From assembly GCA_050944915.1 (NCBI GenBank), contig JBMNRY010000003.1:1-44247 (forward strand): a stretch of DNA of 44,247 nt, in the 5' to 3' direction. Shown here piece after piece: positions 41,062-44,247 of this stretch (the first letter of the stretch is position 1; every line of letters begins with the position of its first letter). The DNA comes from JBMNRY01 sp050944915 (GTDB lineage: Bacteria; Bacillota; Limnochordia; JAAZLZ01). The notes beneath the pieces are model-generated. The model searched no databases. It was not told where the DNA came from and saw only the letters and a list, made by a program, of their open reading frames with translations. A program made the translations under genes and the position numbers.

Positions 41062-42331
41062 AAGAACCGGAGGGCCGCACAATGGACACCGCGGCTGCTT
41101 CCATATTCAAATGCCGCCAACGTTCTTCCACATCGGCTAAAGCCACATCTTGAAGGACTTCAAAATAGTCGTCGAGGGAATGACCGCGAAAATGATACGC
41201 GAGGATATTGTTCGCCACTCGATCGGAGGAGTTTAGGGAACCAACGAATTGACCGATGGCCTTCTTGCGGACCCGCTCCAAATCGGAGGAAGGGATGGTC
41301 TTCTCCTTGCAAGCCTGCAGACCAGCCCGGAGTTGTTCTTCCAAGCGGGCGGGGTCTTCCGTTTCGCCCCCGATGAGGGTGAAACCAAAATGTTCGTTGG
41401 CGTAGTAGACATGGCTGAAGTTATCGTCGATGATGCCCTGTTCATAGAGACTGTTGTAAAGATCGGAGCTACGTCCTAAAAGGAGTTCTAAAAGGAGGTT
41501 GGTGGCGATTTCCCGTCGCAAAAGCTCCTTACCTTTCAGCGATGGTCCCGTCTCCTTAAAACCCAAGGCGAAACGGGGTCGGGAGACTAACAGCTTCGAT
41601 TCCACTCGGGCCTCTTTGATCTCCGCCGGTTCCGCGGGCATGATCCGTTGGATCTCCCCTTGTTCCCCATAATCCCGGGAACGGAGATTTGCTTCTACCC
41701 GCTCCATGATCGATTGGGGATCCACATCCCCCACGACACACAGGGCCATATTGCTGGGATGGTAGAAGGTTTTGTGACAATCATAAAGGAGCTCGGGAGT
41801 GATCTCTTCGATGGATTCCACGGTACCCCCGATTTCGATGCGCACCGGGTTCTTATGGAAGAGGGCTTTGAGCAAGGAACTGACTAATCTATGGTCGGGA
41901 TCATCTTCGATCATCATTAATTCCTGTTGGATGATCCCCTTTTCCTTGGCCACACTTTCAGGGGTGAAGTAGGGGTTTTGCACAAAATCCAATAGGAGAT
42001 CGAAGCTTTCCCAAAAACCATCGGTCGCCGAGAAAAGATAAGCGGTCAAAGCGTAGCTGGTGTAGGCATTGGCTGAAGCCCCCAACTCGCCGAAACGTTC
42101 AAAGGCATTACCCCATTCTTCGTCGAAGAGCTTATGTTCTAAAAAATGGGCGATCCCGGCCGGCACGGCAGTCGGCCCGTCATGACCGGGTACAACAAAC
42201 TCATTATCGATGGAACCATACTTCGTCCCGATGACAGCGTATAGTTTGTTGTATTTCCGGGGCAGGACAAAGGCCTCCAGACCATGGGACAATGTCTGAT
42301 GATGGATTTTTTCCAACGGAGTGATGGCCAT
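41060..42331 (-). CDS. ymfH: M16-family zinc metallopeptidase, catalytic subunit (YmfH-like)
   Basis: 423 residues. Inverzincin motif HFLEH (HxxEH) with the distal Glu expected in the following helix, in GIAHFLEHKLFDEEWGNAFERFGELGASANAYTS. Two M16 domains (about 20-200 and 215-415). It pairs with the adjacent non-catalytic homologue to form a clam-shell peptidase for peptides. The ATG start abuts the ymfF TAA stop, so translation is coupled. Confidence 0.93.
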   Translation of the reverse strand: MAITPLEKIHHQTLSHGLEAFVLPRKYNKLYAVIGTKYGSIDNEFVVPGHDGPTAVPAGIAHFLEHKLFDEEWGNAFERFGELGASANAYTSYALTAYLFSATDGFWESFDLLLDFVQNPYFTPESVAKEKGIIQQELMMIEDDPDHRLVSSLLKALFHKNPVRIEIGGTVESIEEITPELLYDCHKTFYHPSNMALCVVGDVDPQSIMERVEANLRSRDYGEQGEIQRIMPAEPAEIKEARVESKLLVSRPRFALGFKETGPSLKGKELLRREIATNLLLELLLGRSSDLYNSLYEQGIIDDNFSHVYYANEHFGFTLIGGETEDPARLEEQLRAGLQACKEKTIPSSDLERVRKKAIGQFVGSLNSSDRVANNILAYHFRGHSLDDYFEVLQDVALADVEERWRHLNMEAAAVSIVRPSGS

Positions 42332-43600
42332 TTACTTCCCCTCCCCTCGGTAATTACGCAGGAAATAGGTGACATCGAGTTTTACATTCTGGGCCACCTG
42401 GATGATTTGGTCTTTATCCACCTTTTCGAAGGCTTCGATCAATTCCCGGTTACCCCAGGGGCGGTCATTAATCAAACCCCGGAGCCGATGATCGATGAGG
42501 GAATGGCCGCTATCTTCCATGACCAGTTGGCGGTGGATCAAACCCCGTCGCGTTGCGGAAATCTCCTCATCGCTGATTTGGCCCGCGGCCATCGCGTCGA
42601 TCTGGGCCTGGATAATCTCCCGGGCCTGTTGATATTTCTCCACATCGATGCCGGCGCTGGCCACCACCAGCCCCTTGGTCGCCTCGAGGCGCGAATAGGC
42701 AAAATAGGCTAGACTAGCCCGTTCCCGCACTTCGATGAACATCTTGGAGTGGGGGAAGCCCCCTAAAATCCCGTTATAAAAAGCTAGGGCAGGATATCCT
42801 GGATGGCCGTAGGTGACATCGGTTCGCAAACCCATGGCGATAATACCTTGGCGGACATCTTGCTCCTCCACCACCTCGATCCCCTTGGCCTGACCTTCAG
42901 TGACCGGGGGAAACTCCGCCGGCTGCCAGCCCTTGGGGAAGATCTTTTCCACCGCCGCCTGGAGCTCCGCCGTGGGTACCGGACCGACCACAAAGAGATC
43001 CGCTGGACCAGCCAGCAGCTCTCGATAATGGGCATAAAGCTCCCCGTTTGTTAAGCCTTGCACCCTCTGCCGATCCCCATAGCGGGAAATGCCGAAGGGT
43101 TCTTGCGGACACATTTCCTCGAACAGCCGCTGAAGGGCATAACGGGGTTTGTCGTTGATCAAACCGTCAATTTTACGTAACAAAATGTTCTTTTCCTGTT
43201 GAAAATAATCTTCCCGAAAGGCTTCCCCTTCCTGTAAAGGAGCGGTGATGATCTGCCCCAGGATTTCCAAGCCTTGGCGAACTAAGCCCGGCTCATGGAC
43301 CAGATCTTCCCGGGGTAATTCTAAGGTGAATTGGATGAGTTGGCGTTCCCCAATTTTGCTTACATCGGCGTCAAAATAGGCGCCATAGAGCTCTTCCAGC
43401 CTTTGGGCTAAAGCCTGGCTAGTGGGATAGCGGGCACAACCCCGCCGTAAGACAAAGGGCAGCAAGGCCGTCAGCCCCGCCTGCTCATCTAAAGGGCGTT
43501 GCAGAAAGAACTTGAAAAGAACCGTCTTAAACCGATGGGTATAATAATGATGTAATCGGATTCCATTGGCCAAAGATAGGTTCTGGAACTCCCTTTCCAA
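42332..43600 (-). CDS. ymfF: M16-family peptidase-like subunit (YmfF-like), no zinc motif
   Basis: 422 residues. M16 fold like its neighbour, but the HxxEH site is absent (GLTALLPFVLRRGCARYPTSQALAQ at the corresponding place), so it is the inactive, substrate-binding partner. The C-terminal M16 domain includes AFYNGILGGFPHSKMFIEVRERASLAY. The TTG start follows AAGGAG with 10-nt spacing. B. subtilis ymfF/ymfH show the same arrangement. Confidence 0.92.
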   Translation of the reverse strand: MEREFQNLSLANGIRLHHYYTHRFKTVLFKFFLQRPLDEQAGLTALLPFVLRRGCARYPTSQALAQRLEELYGAYFDADVSKIGERQLIQFTLELPREDLVHEPGLVRQGLEILGQIITAPLQEGEAFREDYFQQEKNILLRKIDGLINDKPRYALQRLFEEMCPQEPFGISRYGDRQRVQGLTNGELYAHYRELLAGPADLFVVGPVPTAELQAAVEKIFPKGWQPAEFPPVTEGQAKGIEVVEEQDVRQGIIAMGLRTDVTYGHPGYPALAFYNGILGGFPHSKMFIEVRERASLAYFAYSRLEATKGLVVASAGIDVEKYQQAREIIQAQIDAMAAGQISDEEISATRRGLIHRQLVMEDSGHSLIDHRLRGLINDRPWGNRELIEAFEKVDKDQIIQVAQNVKLDVTYFLRNYRGEGK

Positions 43601-43676
43601 ACAGCAGCTCTCCTTCCCTGTTTAGCTTACATCCTCTGTTAGTCTACCTTTTCTATGCCAGATTAATCCTTGTGCC

Positions 43677-43702
43677 ATAAATAAACCCGGCCGAAGGCCG
43701 GG
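43677..43702 (-). terminator. Terminator after comEA
   Basis: CCCGGCC-TTC-GGCCGGG stem followed by TTTATTTAT on the minus strand, just after the comEA stop. Confidence 0.82.
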
Positions 43703-43705
43703 CTT

Positions 43706-44074
43706 CTATTCGACCCGGATTAAATCCAGTAGTCCTGCCAGCTTTTTGGCACCGATACCGCTGACGTTGATCAGCTCCTCAGGCTCCTTAAACTCCCCTT
43801 GTTCCTCCCGGTAAGCGATGATCCGCTCCGCCAAGACGGGACCGATCCCCGGTAAGGTGCACAGCAGTTCCACATTAGCCCGATTGATATTGATTCGGGG
43901 GTCGAATTGCCCCTCTCCTGGAGTCAATTCCAAGGATTCTATGGGCTGGACCTCTTCCATGTAGAATTGGACTTCTTCACCGGCTGACCAGACTGCGGCT
44001 CGAATCCACAGCCCTGAACCTAAGGTCAAAGAAAAAATCACCAGCGCCACTAGGATTTGTTCCCTCTTCTGCAT
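43706..44074 (-). CDS. comEA: ComEA-like helix-hairpin-helix DNA-binding protein
   Basis: 122 residues. An N-terminal membrane anchor (about 6-25) leads to a linker and the ComEA-type double HhH domain (about 60-120): ININRANVELLCTLPGIGPVLAERIIAYREEQGEFKEPEELINVSGIGAKKL. Binds double-stranded DNA outside the membrane during uptake. Shorter than B. subtilis ComEA because the SLBB domain is missing. No comEC is in view, so transformation is not implied. The ATG at 44074 follows GGGGGG. Confidence 0.88.
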   Translation of the reverse strand: MQKREQILVALVIFSLTLGSGLWIRAAVWSAGEEVQFYMEEVQPIESLELTPGEGQFDPRININRANVELLCTLPGIGPVLAERIIAYREEQGEFKEPEELINVSGIGAKKLAGLLDLIRVE

Positions 44075-44110
44075 CGATGGCCCCCCTAATCTTCTGGGCA
44101 AGGCCGTCGG

Positions 44111-44149
44111 GAAAAGGATAAGCCGGTGGCATTTTCTTCGCCACCGGCC
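44111..44149 (-). terminator. Terminator after leuS
   Basis: Nine-base-pair stem GCCGGTGGC/GCCACCGGC with a 9-nt loop, followed by TTATCCTTTT on the minus strand. Confidence 0.88.
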
Positions 44150-44163
44150 TGGGGATTCCTCCC

Positions 44164-44247
44164 TTATTTGACGACGATATTCACCAACTTACCGGGAACG
44201 ACGATCACCCGTAGGGGGTCTTTGCCCTCGGTGAATTCCTGGATCCG
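44164..44247 (-). CDS. leuS: Leucyl-tRNA synthetase, C-terminal end (cut by window edge)
   Basis: Only the last 27 residues are present (ending VIVVPGKLVNIVVK, then TAA). This C-terminal beta strand with VPGKLVNIVVK is typical of bacterial LeuRS. The rest lies outside the window. Followed by a terminator and comEA. Confidence 0.87.
   Translation of the reverse strand, partial: RIQEFTEGKDPLRVIVVPGKLVNIVVK

Noticed and set aside
43655..43680. TGGCAC upstream of ymfF as a sigma-54 promoter
   Set aside because: The -12 element would be TTAA instead of TTGC; the essential GC is missing.
43706..43738. GCAGG-N20-TCGAA at the end of comEA, resembling the recurrent motif
   Set aside because: It lies in coding sequence for the conserved C-terminus of ComEA and the spacer is 20 nt; coincidence is likely.

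Overview
The window is chromosomal core DNA from an endospore-forming, moderate-G+C member of the Firmicutes (Bacillota), most likely Clostridia- or Limnochordia-like. The evidence is threefold. Sporulation genes are present (spoIIP, yqfC, yqfD, ytaF). The HrcA/CIRCE heat-shock system is present. Gene orders familiar from Bacillus subtilis recur (polA-mutM-ytaF-coaE; hrcA-grpE-dnaK-dnaJ-prmA-rsmE-mtaB-rpsU; nfeD-floA-X-yqfC-yqfD-phoH-pgpH-ybeY-dgkA). The taxonomic placement is inference. No transposon, prophage, CRISPR array or rRNA gene was seen. Nearly everything is on the minus strand; only the SLH-domain gene and a HAD phosphatase gene lie on the plus strand. No gene-free stretch exceeds about 230 bases. 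TTG start codons are unusually common (about ten genes).

Layout. 1-2520: the N-terminal part of trkA (cut by the window edge), then a two-gene unit of a bacteriohemerythrin and an HD-GYP protein. 2583-2750: tRNA-Leu(GAG) with its own promoter and terminator. 2853-3908: a cation-efflux (CDF) gene behind a promoter, a probable NiCo-type riboswitch and an attenuator hairpin. 3972-10725: polA-mutM-ytaF-coaE-mgsA, a lytic transglycosylase and a nicotinate phosphoribosyltransferase-like gene. 10877-13515: convergent SLH protein and L,D-transpeptidase genes. 13605-22069: the nfeD/floA and yqfC-to-dgkA block. 22197-22497: rpsU, a 58-residue gene with a TTG start and a structured leader. 22505-30551: hinT-like, mtaB, rsmE, prmA and the hrcA-grpE-dnaK-dnaJ heat-shock operon under a perfect CIRCE operator. 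30555-36738: hemW, lepA, mntR, murJ and a DUF3231 gene. 36927-40976: HAD phosphatase, spoIIP, a GNAT acetyltransferase, a bactofilin-like membrane protein and 5-formyl-THF cyclo-ligase. 41060-44247: the M16 peptidase pair ymfH/ymfF, comEA and the 3' end of leuS.

Most genes are housekeeping. The most interesting signals are in the gaps. A motif GGCAGGA-N15-YCGAA occurs three times with an identical 15-nt spacer, each time just upstream of a start codon and on the coding strand, with looser relatives at other intergenic sites. The CDF leader looks like a metal riboswitch. Intrinsic terminators sit directly against the ribosome-binding sites of murJ and of a GNAT gene, which suggests attenuation. 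A TTTGCC-N6-GGCAAA palindrome overlaps the lepA promoter immediately downstream of an MntR homologue.
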